Positions 24,564-37,600 of a stretch of DNA of 64,000 nucleotides are shown piece after piece. Where the stretch lies: NCBI GenBank assembly GCA_933207985.1, contig OW240921.1:20586238-20650237 (forward strand). Reading direction: 5' to 3'. Source of the DNA: Pelobates cultripes (Eukaryota; Chordata; Amphibia; Anura; Pelobatidae). The number at the start of each line of letters is the position of its first letter. The first letter of the stretch is position 1. Both the position numbers and the translations under genes were made by a program. The notes below the pieces were generated by a model. That model did no database searches, was not told where the DNA came from, and saw only the letters and a list, made by a program, of their open reading frames with translations.

Positions 24564-27500
24564 CTGGTTAAAGAAAAATACTTGCTATAAATAATGCAAA
24601 AAAAAAAAAAACACACAAAACAAGTTTATTTTTTTTTTTAATCAGAATTATAAACCACGAAAATGATAAACATCAACAATGAAGACAATGAATTGTGTAC
24701 AGACATCTCTCCCCCATAGTATTCATTCAAATGGAAGTTATCGGCATCACGCTTGCTGCGTTTAGTGTGTAAATTATTTCCAACCCCAGTTTTTAGATTA
24801 AATAATGAAATCTAAAACAAACCGTTAATTACCCCTCGTTTATCATGTCACAGTTTATGGGCTATCCCTATGGGAGTTGTAGATGGTAAATATAATGAGA
24901 ATTATAGATCAACAGATGGGAATCCCTACCACAGGTGTGTAAGGCAGAAAAAAGGTGCAGCTCGATAAATTGTTTTTAAACTTACAAGCCGTGTGGGTTA
25001 GTTGGTATAATGTATGGATACAGTGGGAGTTATGTATAAACATTGTCACATTACATTTCATGTGGGCACGCTAGTTTTGTGCACTTGCACCATTTTCTTA
25101 ACTGGTGATTTAAGTAATGCGCCAAACAAACATGCTTCAGTCTGCCAATTACAATTGTAATTTAGAAAATGTGTATTTATTTATTTTTTTAAGGAAAAGA
25201 CAATGAAAGTCCCTTACTAATCTCAGAAAAGTCACCACTCTGGCAGGGCAGAAATTTTTTTTGGGGAAAAAATAAATACATTTTAAAAAGCATTCTTGCA
25301 CTTTATTTTACACATTGGGAATGACTCATTTGTGAAAAAACAAAACGGAACCGAAAATTAAAGTACCAGAATTTGCGCTGTAAGGAATATTTTGATATTT
25401 TGGTGCAAGTAAGGGAGTAAAATAGGTGCACATAGGAAAAACATGAAATACAAAGGCTTTTTATATATAATCACCAGTATTTCGGTTATTGAAAACGTTC
25501 AATTGTTTTAATTCCCACACATCATAATGAAATGTGACAAAGTAGCCGCCAAAATAACATTGTAATAGAGCGACATCTTGTGGTCATAGTACATATTACA
25601 TGGGTTCCATTCATACAGAGAGGCCCACTAGATAGACTGACAGAAAACCTCATAATACATTAATGTTATATACAATTTATGCAGGGGCTTTTGAAATATG
25701 CTCAGAAATTGTGTGCGGTGTGTATTGTTGTGTTTGAGAACTAACTGCATTAACTACAAAACAAGTGGAATTTCAGACAACCACAGGAAATTCAAAGTGA
25801 ATTTTGGGTCCCCCACACATTACATGAGGAACACAAAAATATGCACAATTGAAATTCTGATATTCATTTTCAGTTCAAAGAAACCTATAATTCTAATGAC
25901 ACATATGGTGTTGGTGTGACTTCTGTCCAGTAGGGGGCAGTATATAACCTTACCTATCTGTGCAGGCTTCTTCAAATTCAGATTATTCATAATATTCACA
26001 AACTCTGCCTCACTCTTGGTCAGTCTGGGGTTGTGTTTTTTCTCCTCCTCCACAGTTGTCACTGTTTGACCTGTAAAGGTGTGTATGCAGAAAACAATCA
26101 ACTTCAATTTTATAATTGCAGATGTTTCAGGCACACAATTAACATAAAATTAAATAAACACATATTCCTGAACATGTTTTCCTAATACTATATAGTGTTA
26201 AAAACAAGTCCTGTCCCCCCCCCCCACCCCAACCATAGTAAAATCTTACCATTACTCCAGTCTGCTCCCGAAGGAAAGCATTGGATTGGCTGATCTTGTC
26301 AAGGAGGCATATTAGGGGCAGAGCCAGCACAAGCCATACACAGCCTTGGCCAATCAGCATCTCCTCACAGAGATGCACAGAATCACGAGGAGGGTGTAGA
26401 CACTGAATGACAGTCACACTATGCAGTACTGCCCCAGGAAGCACCTATAGCAACAATCTGAGGAGTGGCCAGTGGAAGTATCCCTAGGCCGTAATGTATA
26501 CACTGTTTTCTCTGCAGCGCTAAAAATTAGTAGTTTCACTAATAAACCTGATAGTGTTAAAATGTATTACATTGTGGGGCGGAGCCAAGCTGCAGAGCAG
26601 AGAAGTCGCATGGCACTGTAGCTCCTGTGATTTCAAGCTAAAAAACACCCAATCTAAACGGAAAAAAAACAACCAAAACAGCCACAAATCCCAGGCAATA
26701 ACAGCGGAATCGACATGGGATGGAAAAACAAAAAGCAAAAGCCTGACCAGCCCAGACTTGGCCTCGATATCGGAGCCATGTGGCGTCAGGCCCACAAAGC
26801 GGCTGGGCCCAAGATGGCCGAATACCCAGAGACTAACTCCAACCTGTCGGACGACTTCTCCCAAGGTGAGGACACCCATCACTCTCCCAGTCCACCGGCA
26901 GCCAAAGTCACACCACCAGACCCTGATAATGCACCAGTCACTACAGCGGTGCTCAAGGCATTACTAGCAAGCCTGCAGACCACGATCCAGGCAGAAATGG
27001 CGGGCCTCCAAGGAATGACCGGGAGACTGGGTACCCTGGTGGATACCTCCGCTACCACAGCTACCCATATTGCCGCTATGCAACTGGAGATCAGGGATCT
27101 GCAGGCTAAAACGGAGGCTTTTGAGCGGCAGTTCGCCGCACTGGAGGACACACGTAGAGCAACTAATATAAAGATACGGGGAGTACCAGACGACATGCTG
27201 GTAGAGGAACTGCCGCATTTTGCGCAGAGGCTCCTGGCAGCACCACTGCATGCGCGGCAGGCCAAAGCAATAAGCCTGGATGGAGTCCACAGAGTTCCCA
27301 AACCAACCAAAGCCCCACCAGCGGCCTCAAGGGACATCATACTCCGCTTCCAGTGCAAGGAAGACAGAGCCGCAACCATGGCAGCAGTCAAAAACCTACC
27401 CCAGTACTCCTTCGAAGCCATGTCCCTCTCCTTCACGGACTTGTCCGGAAGTACCTTGGACTGGAGACGGTAGCCTAAGCCACTTACAACGCTACTCCAG

Positions 27501-30448
27501 CAACAAGGCATAACATACCGTTGGCGCCTCAGCCGCTCCCTGCAGGTGACACATGACGGGAACACCCATGAGATTCACGACCTCCAGGGAGCACAGGACT
27601 TGCTACCCATACTGGGACTACCACAAGATGCCATACGTCCCACGACAACCTCCGAGACTACGACACAGGTGGAACCCGGAAAGGGTGAAATCTTTCGTTC
27701 CGCAACGGTGCAGACACGGCTCCCATGCTGACAACCCAACATGAGAAATCCAACGGCATGTTTGTAAATCCCAACAAGATATTTGCTGGGACTGTATGAT
27801 CTCACCACTACGGAACTAACTCCTTGCGATTCTCCAAATAATTTTGCTACTTTGCCTACCAGCCAACTTTTACTTTATATTGCTATCTTTGTGTTTATAA
27901 TTGTTAATGTACCAGTAAATGTTACTAGCTATCTACCTGTCAGACACACACAAACGCGCTTCCCACCAGGTTAATTACCTCACCCCCCCCCCACATCTGC
28001 CTTAAGCGGAAACAAGGCGGCACATCACCCCAAATGGCAGACAGACAGGGTTACAATACACTCAGTACCTAGATACCTCCCAAGCTATATTGCTACCTGA
28101 CGATAACAGAAGGAAGATAACACCGCAGAATGATACACTACATTACTCAGCCCAACACCTCCCAGAACAACTCATTAAAGCATAGGCGGATTAAACCCAC
28201 AGCACACACACTAACGGAGCAGACAACACTAACTAGATTGACACATGCCAGGTATCATAAGGCCCCTCCACAGCCATTGTCAGGAGCGTATTTTTAGTAC
28301 ACATTGTTCACTGTACGGCTTTTATAATTATCCTGCTACAACATGTGTACCTATTTCATGTAGTTAACTTAACGATTGTTAGCCTACTATACTCCACAAA
28401 TATTAAATGTGCAACCACTCAGATATGCCACTATATGTCTTGAAATAGCTTACAGTCGCTGTCGTGGATCTGTAAGCATGTATGTAACCAAATGCACAAG
28501 AAAAATAAAGAATAAAAAAAAAAAAAAAAGGTATTACATTGGTTTCCATGGCAATTTTTCCACTTTTAAGATTATGCCTTATTTCAAATTCCTCTTACAT
28601 TAACCTTGAATTCGGATTGCACATTAACAGACCATGCTATATGGTTCTAAATTTTGGATCACCTTTTTTTTTTTTTAGCAATTCATAACACTGTACCTGA
28701 ACTGCATCATCCTGACGAGTCTCAAAAGGACAAAACTGCGCTGTCAATAGTTTAGGGTTGTTTGTCCCTACTTTGTCTTATGTTTTAAAGAAAATTAGAT
28801 CAGAAAAATTTTTTTTTAAAAAAGAAGGAGATTCAGAGAGAGAAGAGGAAACAATAGGAGAAAGATAAATTCGGCATGACAGTGCCACTTTAAGGAACAT
28901 GTAGTGCATAAACATTTATTATCTGGCCCTAGAAGCCTTGATTGACCAGAAGGCAACCAAGAGAGATAATCTGAATGGCACAGTGCTGCATTCTGACGCG
29001 CATGTGTACTAGCCGCTTAATGCTTTCCTGTGAGGTGGGGACATGAATAGAATTTGGGTTTCCAAGAGGATAAATTGATTTTTTTATTTTAATTTTAAAT
29101 CTATGAGCAAGGAGACAAGCTGGTCTACATTTGGAGTTCGATGTGCCCTACTTCGAAGGTTAATTTTATTTATTTTTTGTGTGTGCTGTAACAATGTTGC
29201 CTGCACCAGAGCAGTTCTAACATTATTATTTCTGTTCAGAAACATCTTTAACGTTATTGTTCCTGAATATCTGCTTCAATAATAGTGCAACGGCTACAGG
29301 GCGCTAGTGAGTAACAGTAATTGAGATTTTCTATTGACAAATGGAAGTAAAAGTAATCATGAATGTGAATAACATACGATTAGAGTATATTCTAACTAAT
29401 ATTGCAGAACTTTATTATTAAATTGAGACAATTTGTTTGTGGCCTCATACGATTAACATATTACTAGTCTAGTGTAACAATGTTACCAATACCAGAGTAA
29501 TTGTAACATTTATATCATGGTTTCTAAATATCCTCTTTATTATTGTTAAAGGATCACTATAGTGTCAGGAAAACAAAGCGGTTTTCCTGACACTATAGTG
29601 CCCTGAGGGTGACCTCACCCTCAGGGTCCCCCTCCCATGGTGCTGAAGGGGTTAAAACCCCTTCAGCCACTTACCTTAATCCAGTACCTGGCTCCCTCGG
29701 CGCTTGTGACCTCTCCTCCCCGTCCGACGTCAGTGGAGCCGAATGCGCATGCGCGGCAAGTGCCGCGCGCACATTCAAATTGCCCATAGGAAAGCATTTT
29801 TTCAATGCTTTCCTATGGACGCTCTGCGCGATGGAGGCGAAATTCGCCTCCAGCGTCGCAGATGCACCTCTAGTGGCTGTCCAGAAGACAGCCACTAGAG
29901 GCTGGATTAACCCTATGTTTACATATGAAGGGTTAAAACCTGGAGGGACCTGGCATCCAGACCACTTCATTGAGCTGAGGTGGTCTGGGTGACTATAGTG
30001 TCCCTTTAATGAATAGGTTTTAAATATAATTCTACAGCTAGAGGGTGCTAGCAAGTAACGGCAACTACTGACAATGCCAACTTTTAACAAATTAAAGTAG
30101 GAGTATTATTATTATTGAGACCAATTATGTTTTTAGCTTATAATAAACATTTCAGTATGGAGGGGGTGGTGGGGGAGAGAAAGAGTTGTTGAAAAGCCCA
30201 TGTCATCCTCAGGCAACAGCACCCCAAGCAAGTCACCCTCCTGCAGACAAAAGGTAAGCTAAAAGAAGGGTGGCTGCAAATATACAAATTACTGACATGT
30301 GTACATTCCAGTGTGTGTATGTAGTAGTATATCGGCGTGCCAGTATATCTGTGTGCCAGTATGTATATCTGAGTGTATGTGCCAGTGTGTGTAGATCTTT
30401 GTGTCCATTTGTGTGTATGTGTCCGTGTTTTTATATGTTTCTATCTAG

Positions 30449-30481
<33 letters not shown>

Positions 30482-31573
30482 TATCTATGCATGTATGTAG
30501 ATACATCACAGCAAACAAACATCAACACAACATGTAAAACATTACATACAAACCCCCAACTCCATACAAACGCACCCCTACACGCAAATGCAAACATTAC
30601 ATACTAACACACCCCAGTATTAAAACACTAAAATTATATACAAAACACCAACTCTACACACAAAAGCACATCTGCATTTAAAAGCTAAAACTACTTACAA
30701 ACGCAAACACTACACACAAGTACACCACTGCATTCCAATGGCAACAGTACATACAGATACACCCCTATACAAAAATATGCTTGGGGATCAATCTTCTCGC
30801 CACTCTTGCGCTAGTTGCAGCTTGGCCATGCTACACAAGGTATGGGGAAGAAAGACGGTGGTATGGAGGTGTAGTAGACAGACACAAAAACAGGAATGCG
30901 GAGAGAAAGAAGAGAAAAGGAAAAGCATTAGAGGGAATAAAAACCAGAGAGGTTGGGCAGATTCCAAAAACAAATCTATGTTTCCTGGACACACATCCAT
31001 ATTAATGGGCAGCACATACAAATCAAGCTATTACTGTTATATGGTGAAAGGAAAAAAAATGTGGCTTGCAGTTAGAGGTTGCCATGGAGAAACCAGAAAT
31101 TACATTTTTTTTTTTTTTTTTTTTAAAGGTTAAAAAAAAAAAAAAGGTACAAAACACTGCACTGTGCCAATCAGTATCTCCTCATAGAGTTGCACTGAGT
31201 CAATGCATTTCTATCAATGCATTCAGAGCTTGTAGACGCTGAACATGGGTGATACACACCGTGCAGCAGTGACCCAGCACCCTCTAGTGGTCGTCTGAGT
31301 GACTGTCACTAAGCAGCAATGTAAACACTGCCCTTTTTTACATTGAAAAGCCTGCAGGGACAGGCTATAGACACCAGAACATAAAGCATAGTGGCTATAG
31401 TGTTCCTTTAAGAATTGCATTTTTCACATTGAAAGTTAAACATTTTTAATTTTAAAAAACTGGCTCATAGACTCCAAACAAATGTGTCAATTCCTGCATA
31501 AACAAGTACCTACACTCACAATACACACAGCCAAACATGCTTTCCTACACATTCCCTTTACACTATATACATA

Positions 31574-31614
<41 letters not shown>

Positions 31615-34600
31615 TTATTCAGTAAACTTCAGTAAAACGAAAAAAAAAAAAAATGCACATTGTGGGCCAAATTAGAACGATTTTACAACTCAGATATTTT
31701 TTAGCCCATTTATTGTGGCCTAAAATTTTAGTTCCATTATCAGTTCTCCAATATTCCGTGTTTAGTGAAAAAGCAGCTATTTATACTTGTATGTGTGTAT
31801 ATTGGACAGTCCATCCCTGCAGCCATATAAGATTGGAGTGCAGGTTTATCCTTAGAGTTGAGGAGTGTGGCTGCATTACGTGGAGTTGGCAAAGCTCCAT
31901 AGATAGTCACTTGCTGCAACAGTATTGAACTATATATTTAAACAGGCAAAACAAATAGAGGAAATTCTGTGTACTTTAATAATATACTAACTAGTGTAGG
32001 CACCAACAGGGTATCCCATACTGACCTGTATAGTCGTGAGCAGGGTAGAGGAGGCACTCGCTAGGCAGGGAGAAGATTTGGGTGTGCACAGAATGGTACA
32101 GCTTACTGGGGCAGCCTGCAAACAGACAGGGACACTTGTTAACCACAGTCACATTGTGCTTAAATAAGTCACAGTGCTTTATAGGCATTTCAATTATAGC
32201 AAATGTGTAGGAGTAATATAGCTCCGCCGCTATAAAACTCACAGCAATGTATAGTGTGTATGAGTGTGATACAGAGCTCTGCCGCTATAAAACTCACAGC
32301 AATGTATGGTGTGTATGAGTGTAATACAGAGCTCCGCCGCTATAAAACTCACAGCAATGTATAGTGTGAGTGTGATACAGAGCTCCGCCGCTATAAAACT
32401 CACAGCAATGTATAGTGTGTGTGAGTGTGATACAGAGCTCCGCCGCTATAAAACTCACAGCAATGTATAGTGTGAGTGTGATACAGAGCTCCGCCGCTAT
32501 AAAACTCACAGCAATGTATAGTGTGTGTGAGTGTGATACAGAGCTCCGCCGCTATAAAACTCACAACAATGTAGTGTGTATGAGTGTGATACAGAGCTCC
32601 GCCGCTATAAAACTCACAACAATGTAGTGTGTATGAGTGTGATACAGAGCTCCGCCGCTATAAAACTCACAACAATGTATAGTGTGTATGAGTGTGATAC
32701 AGAGCTCCGCCGCTATAAAACTCACAGCAATGTATAGTGTGTGTGAGTGTGATACAGAGCTCCGCCGCTATAAAACTCACAACAATGTATAGTGTGTGTG
32801 TGAGTGTGATACAGAGCTCCGCCGCTATAAAACTCACAACAATGTATAGTGTGTATGAGTGTGATACAGAGCTCCGCCACTATAAAACTCACAACAATGT
32901 ATAGTGTGTATGAGTGTGATACAGAGCTCCGCCGCTATAAAACTCACAGCAATGTAGTGTGTATGAGTGTGATACAGAGCTCCACCGCTATAAAACTCAC
33001 AACAATGTAGTGTGTATGAGTGTGATACAGAGCTCCGCCGCTATAAAACTCACAGCAATGTATAGTGTGTGTGAGTGTAATACAGAGCTCCGCCGCTATA
33101 AAACTCACAGCAATGTATAGTGTGTGTGAGTGTGATACAGAGCTCCGCCGCTATAAAACTCACAGCAGTGTATAGTGTGTGTGAGTGTGATACAGAGCTC
33201 CGCCGCTACAAAAATCACAGCAATGTATGGTGTGTATGAGTGTGATACAGAGCTCCGCCGCTATAAAACTCACAGCAATGTACAGTGTGTGTGAGTGTGA
33301 TACAGAGCTCCGCCGCTATAAAACTCACAGCAATGTATAGTGTGTATGAGTGTGATACAGAGCTCCGCCGCTATAAAACTCACAACAATGTAGTGTGTAT
33401 GAGTGTGATACAGAGCTCCGCCGCTATAAAACTCACAACAATGTATAGTGTGTGTGAGTGTAATACAGAGCTCCGCCGCTATAAAACTCACAGCAATGTA
33501 CAGTGTGAGTGTGATACAGAGCTCCGCCGCTATAAAACTCACAGCAATGTACAGTGTGTATGAGTGTGATAAAGAGCTCCGCTGCTATAAAACTCCAAAG
33601 TAAGGTGCAGTGTGAGTGTTTCACAGAGCTCCACTGCAAAACAATTTTTTTACAGAAATTTCTTATGAGTGTTCGATAGAGCTCCACTGCAATAAGACTC
33701 AACAGTAATGTGTGCTGTGTACAAGTATCTCACAAAGCTCCATTTAAAATAGCAGTCCACGGAGCTCTAAGCACCGTAAATACCCCATAGAGACACACAC
33801 GCGGTCAGCTGTGTACAATACACTTTTTATAACTATCTCCACTGAAAGGTGAGATCTGTCATGTCAATCCACACACCTGCAAACATAACACTTACAATAA
33901 AATACAGGAGGCTCAGTAACAGTACATCCCAAAGCAATGTACTCTAAATAACGGACCGTGTTCCTGAATATGTCTTGTACCTGTGTGTTTAGTACATACC
34001 TTGCTGGAAATCGGTGCGTCCGCAGCCTCTAATCAGGAGCGCGTCTCCGGTGAAAGCCATACTCTTATCATTCAACACGTATGTGAGGCAGCCGTCTGTG
34101 TGCCCAGGGGTGGATCGTGCTTCCAAAGCCTGAGAGAGAAAAGGCAGGGCATTGTTTAGATATTTAGGACTTTAATTCTCCTGTCAATTTAATATGTCAG
34201 TTTCAATAATGACAAGAGCATTAGATAACTATTATACTTCTTTCCACCTATCCTGAGCAGAGATTCCTCTTTTAACTTTTATTCCTTCTTCACTCTCTGT
34301 TCAAAGCAATGTCTTACAGATATTGTTTACATACCATTTGGATATTGGCTATTTGAAAAATCGATGCTCTATTGTGATGTACTTGATAAGCTTGTAACTT
34401 GTAATATGCTCAACAGAAAATAAATCATATAGCCCCTAAGAAAAAAAGGCGGTCCAGGGATCTTAGTTCTATTATTTGTTAATTTACATTGATTTTCAAC
34501 TTGCTGACCACTTGTGATTAAAATGTTTCATTCGGGCTAATTCTAGAATTGCTCTGGGCTTCATTCAGAATAATAATAGGAGGGACTCCCAAGTGGAATA

Positions 34601-37600
34601 CAGGTTTGTAAATGGTTTGTATATTAATAGATTTTTTTGGGGGGTATAATATAATATATATGAATAATCTCATTCCCCCCCCCCCACTACGCCCAAGAAA
34701 ATATGGGTCAGTCTAAGGCTGGAGAGCAGCAAGATTGTAATCACCCAGCCCCAGCACAATCATTTTTGCAGAAAACGGTCAGCAGACATCCAATACACCG
34801 CCAGCTGCTTTTGATCAGCACACAAATGTTACTATGAGACTGCAGCCCATAACCCCTTTATGCTAGTGGGCTGATTTGCAGTTGCCCCAGTAGCAGTCCA
34901 ATGTATGCGCGACATCCCTCTGATAAACCTGGAGGAAGTATTATACTATAAAGATATTGTTGGACTTCAAAGACCATGACTCCCAGTCAGACAGACTGAT
35001 AAATTAGGAAAGACATGTCATGCAGTGTGTCAGTTTGAAATGCAAAGGCTGGCTAAGGTTGAGAATTGTTCAAGAAGAGCATGAATGGGTGGGTTGACAA
35101 GCTCTGCTCTAACTTATAAGTAATCATCAGCTACTTCTGTAGCATTATAAAGTACAGGCTTGACAAAGACCACTGTTTAGGTTGCATTTTAATCCAATAC
35201 AAACTGCTTTGTATTAAGTGCCTGAAGCTTCTTCTTGTATATAGCGTAAAGGCGGATGGGACACGTTAAGCCAGTCTGCTCACTTAAAGCTGTGTCATGC
35301 TGACAAGCAAAACACTTAGTGTCCAGAGAAGATGCCTTACATGACAGCAAAGCTATAGCAGACTAAACACCCATAAATCTTTTAGTCACAAACATAACGA
35401 ATGGTTAGCAAAGGCTCATGGGAGTTTTAGTCAGCGAACAGCTGGGGAACCATCCAAAAACCAAAGCAGTTGGGTAGCATATGTTCATGGGAGTTGTAAT
35501 CAGCTGATGGCACAGTTTTCACAGTTTTGTATTATAGGTACGAGACGGAAACTAAAAGAACTACAATCAAATCTTTCCTAGAAGAAAGTGGCACACATAG
35601 GGGGCGAATACTTACAAAATTCCCAAACTTGATTTCGTCACCCGCCTGTATGTGGATGTCCGCTTTAGCCCCGCTGTCCTTGGAAATAACGCTTTTACTC
35701 CCTGGGAGCAGCTTCTTCAGAACCCCGGTCCCCGTGATGTGATCAGCGTGACAATGCGTATTAGCTGGAAACGAATAAGAAGAGAATTGTTACATCGATA
35801 ACACAGAACAGTTACGAACTGTACACAACCCCATATTCACAGAACTCTCCACCAGACATTCATGCAGTTCTGTTACCCTGTTACACAAGGAGGGCTGGTC
35901 ACGGGTTTCAAATATACATTTACATAGAACAATGGGTCGTCTTAGGAGCACCTTTTCAATAGGTTTGTTCAACATTCTCTATTTTGGGACCGTTCAAAAG
36001 ACTACTGAAGAAAATAAACAGCAGTGACCAAAGGAGACACAAAGAACGAGAAAACAGAGCGACTTACAGTCTGCCGGACATATTTTGTTATTACTAGCTT
36101 AACTGTCGACATCAGGGTAATTATTAAAGTGACAATTCAATGAGAATTTCAATTTAAGGTCAAAAATAGATAAATTGGAAATATTCTGTAACGGATCTAT
36201 GCTTTCCGTTCGGCTTCTCTGGCCTTAGGTAATAACCCTGTATATAGGTTATAAAACGTGGAGGTCACTTGGACCAGACAAACCATTTTCTGCGTGTGGC
36301 TATATTAGAGAGGGTTAAAGGGACACTATAGTCACCAGAACAACTACAGCTTATTGAATTTGTTCTGGTGAGTAGAATCATTACCTTCAGGCTTTTTGCT
36401 GTAAACACTGTCTTTTCAGAGAAAATGCAGTGTTTACATTACAGCCTAGTGATAACTTCACTGGCCACTCCTCAGATGGCTGTTAGAGATCCTTCCTTGG
36501 TCATGGCTGCCTAAAATGCATCAAAACATTCAGTATCTCCTCCCTCTGCATGCAGACACTGAACTTTCCTCATAGAGATTCATTGATTCAATTCATCTCT
36601 GTGAGGATATGCTTTTCTTATTTTTCCTCCCATTTCCCATAGTATGTTGTCAGTTTAAAGAGTGATTTTATTGAGCAATGTTTACGGTCATGCCTCATGT
36701 GAGCGCACTTCAATGACAGGAAACACGAAAATACTTGTCCCCCTTCAAACTGCCAAGTAGCTAGTACTGCAGGTTTAAACTTTACAAGCAGTCGTCAATT
36801 TCACAGAGCATAATCTAAAGAGATTACAACATTTTTATGACTAATTAAAATTACGAAGGACAAAGTCTGACTATTCTATTGTCAATTATAGTTGCCCCAC
36901 CACTTGGTGTTGTTACCACCTAATGGCTAGATTTGATTCAGCACATACACTAGTCTCCGATTACAGGTTACAAAATGTACACAGATTATGGGAGAAATAT
37001 GCAAGTAGACCCTCTGTACTTTTAGAAGCATCTGCATTTGGGGGGTATGAAATGCCCCAGCATTCTGCTTCTGTAGGGGAAATGACCTTGTATATTTCAA
37101 ACACTTCAGCTTACCATAAAACATTGAGAGCAATAAAATAAAAAATCATCAGGGTTATTTACTTAAGTGAGAATTCCAAGTGCACTTCAAATTTAAGGCC
37201 AAAATAGCCAAACTGGAATCATTCTCCATGTTAACTATGCTTTCAGTTTCGACTATTTTGGCCTTAAGCTTGAAATTCATTTTGAATTTTCACTTTAGAA
37301 TAAACCCATAAATGTTCAGGTGCCAAAGTGGTGCACGAGGCGCTCTGAATCATACTGGCAAGTGTGAAACAGTGCAAAAAAATATATATTCTATTAACCC
37401 TTACGCCTAATATCTGGGAATTATGGAGTCCATTACTCTTTATTTTATCGGCTACACGAAGATTTAACATAATTTATTCTCACTTATATTTTTCTCCAAT
37501 GTCTCAAAAAAATAAAAAAATAAAAAAAAAGTCTGAAAAGTCAGTAATGGTTTGTCTGCTATTAATATGCAAACTGTAAATATTCTATTTGACCTCATGT

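Noticed and set aside
30738..31133. 131-codon plus-strand frame in ETHE1 intron 5
   Set aside because: It ends in poly-Phe from a T-run, has no domain and overlaps low-complexity sequence.
32294..33702. Frames with repeated [10 protein letters not shown] or ELRRYKTH text
   Set aside because: Translation of the 53-bp minisatellite. Frames change with unit length and show no coding signal.
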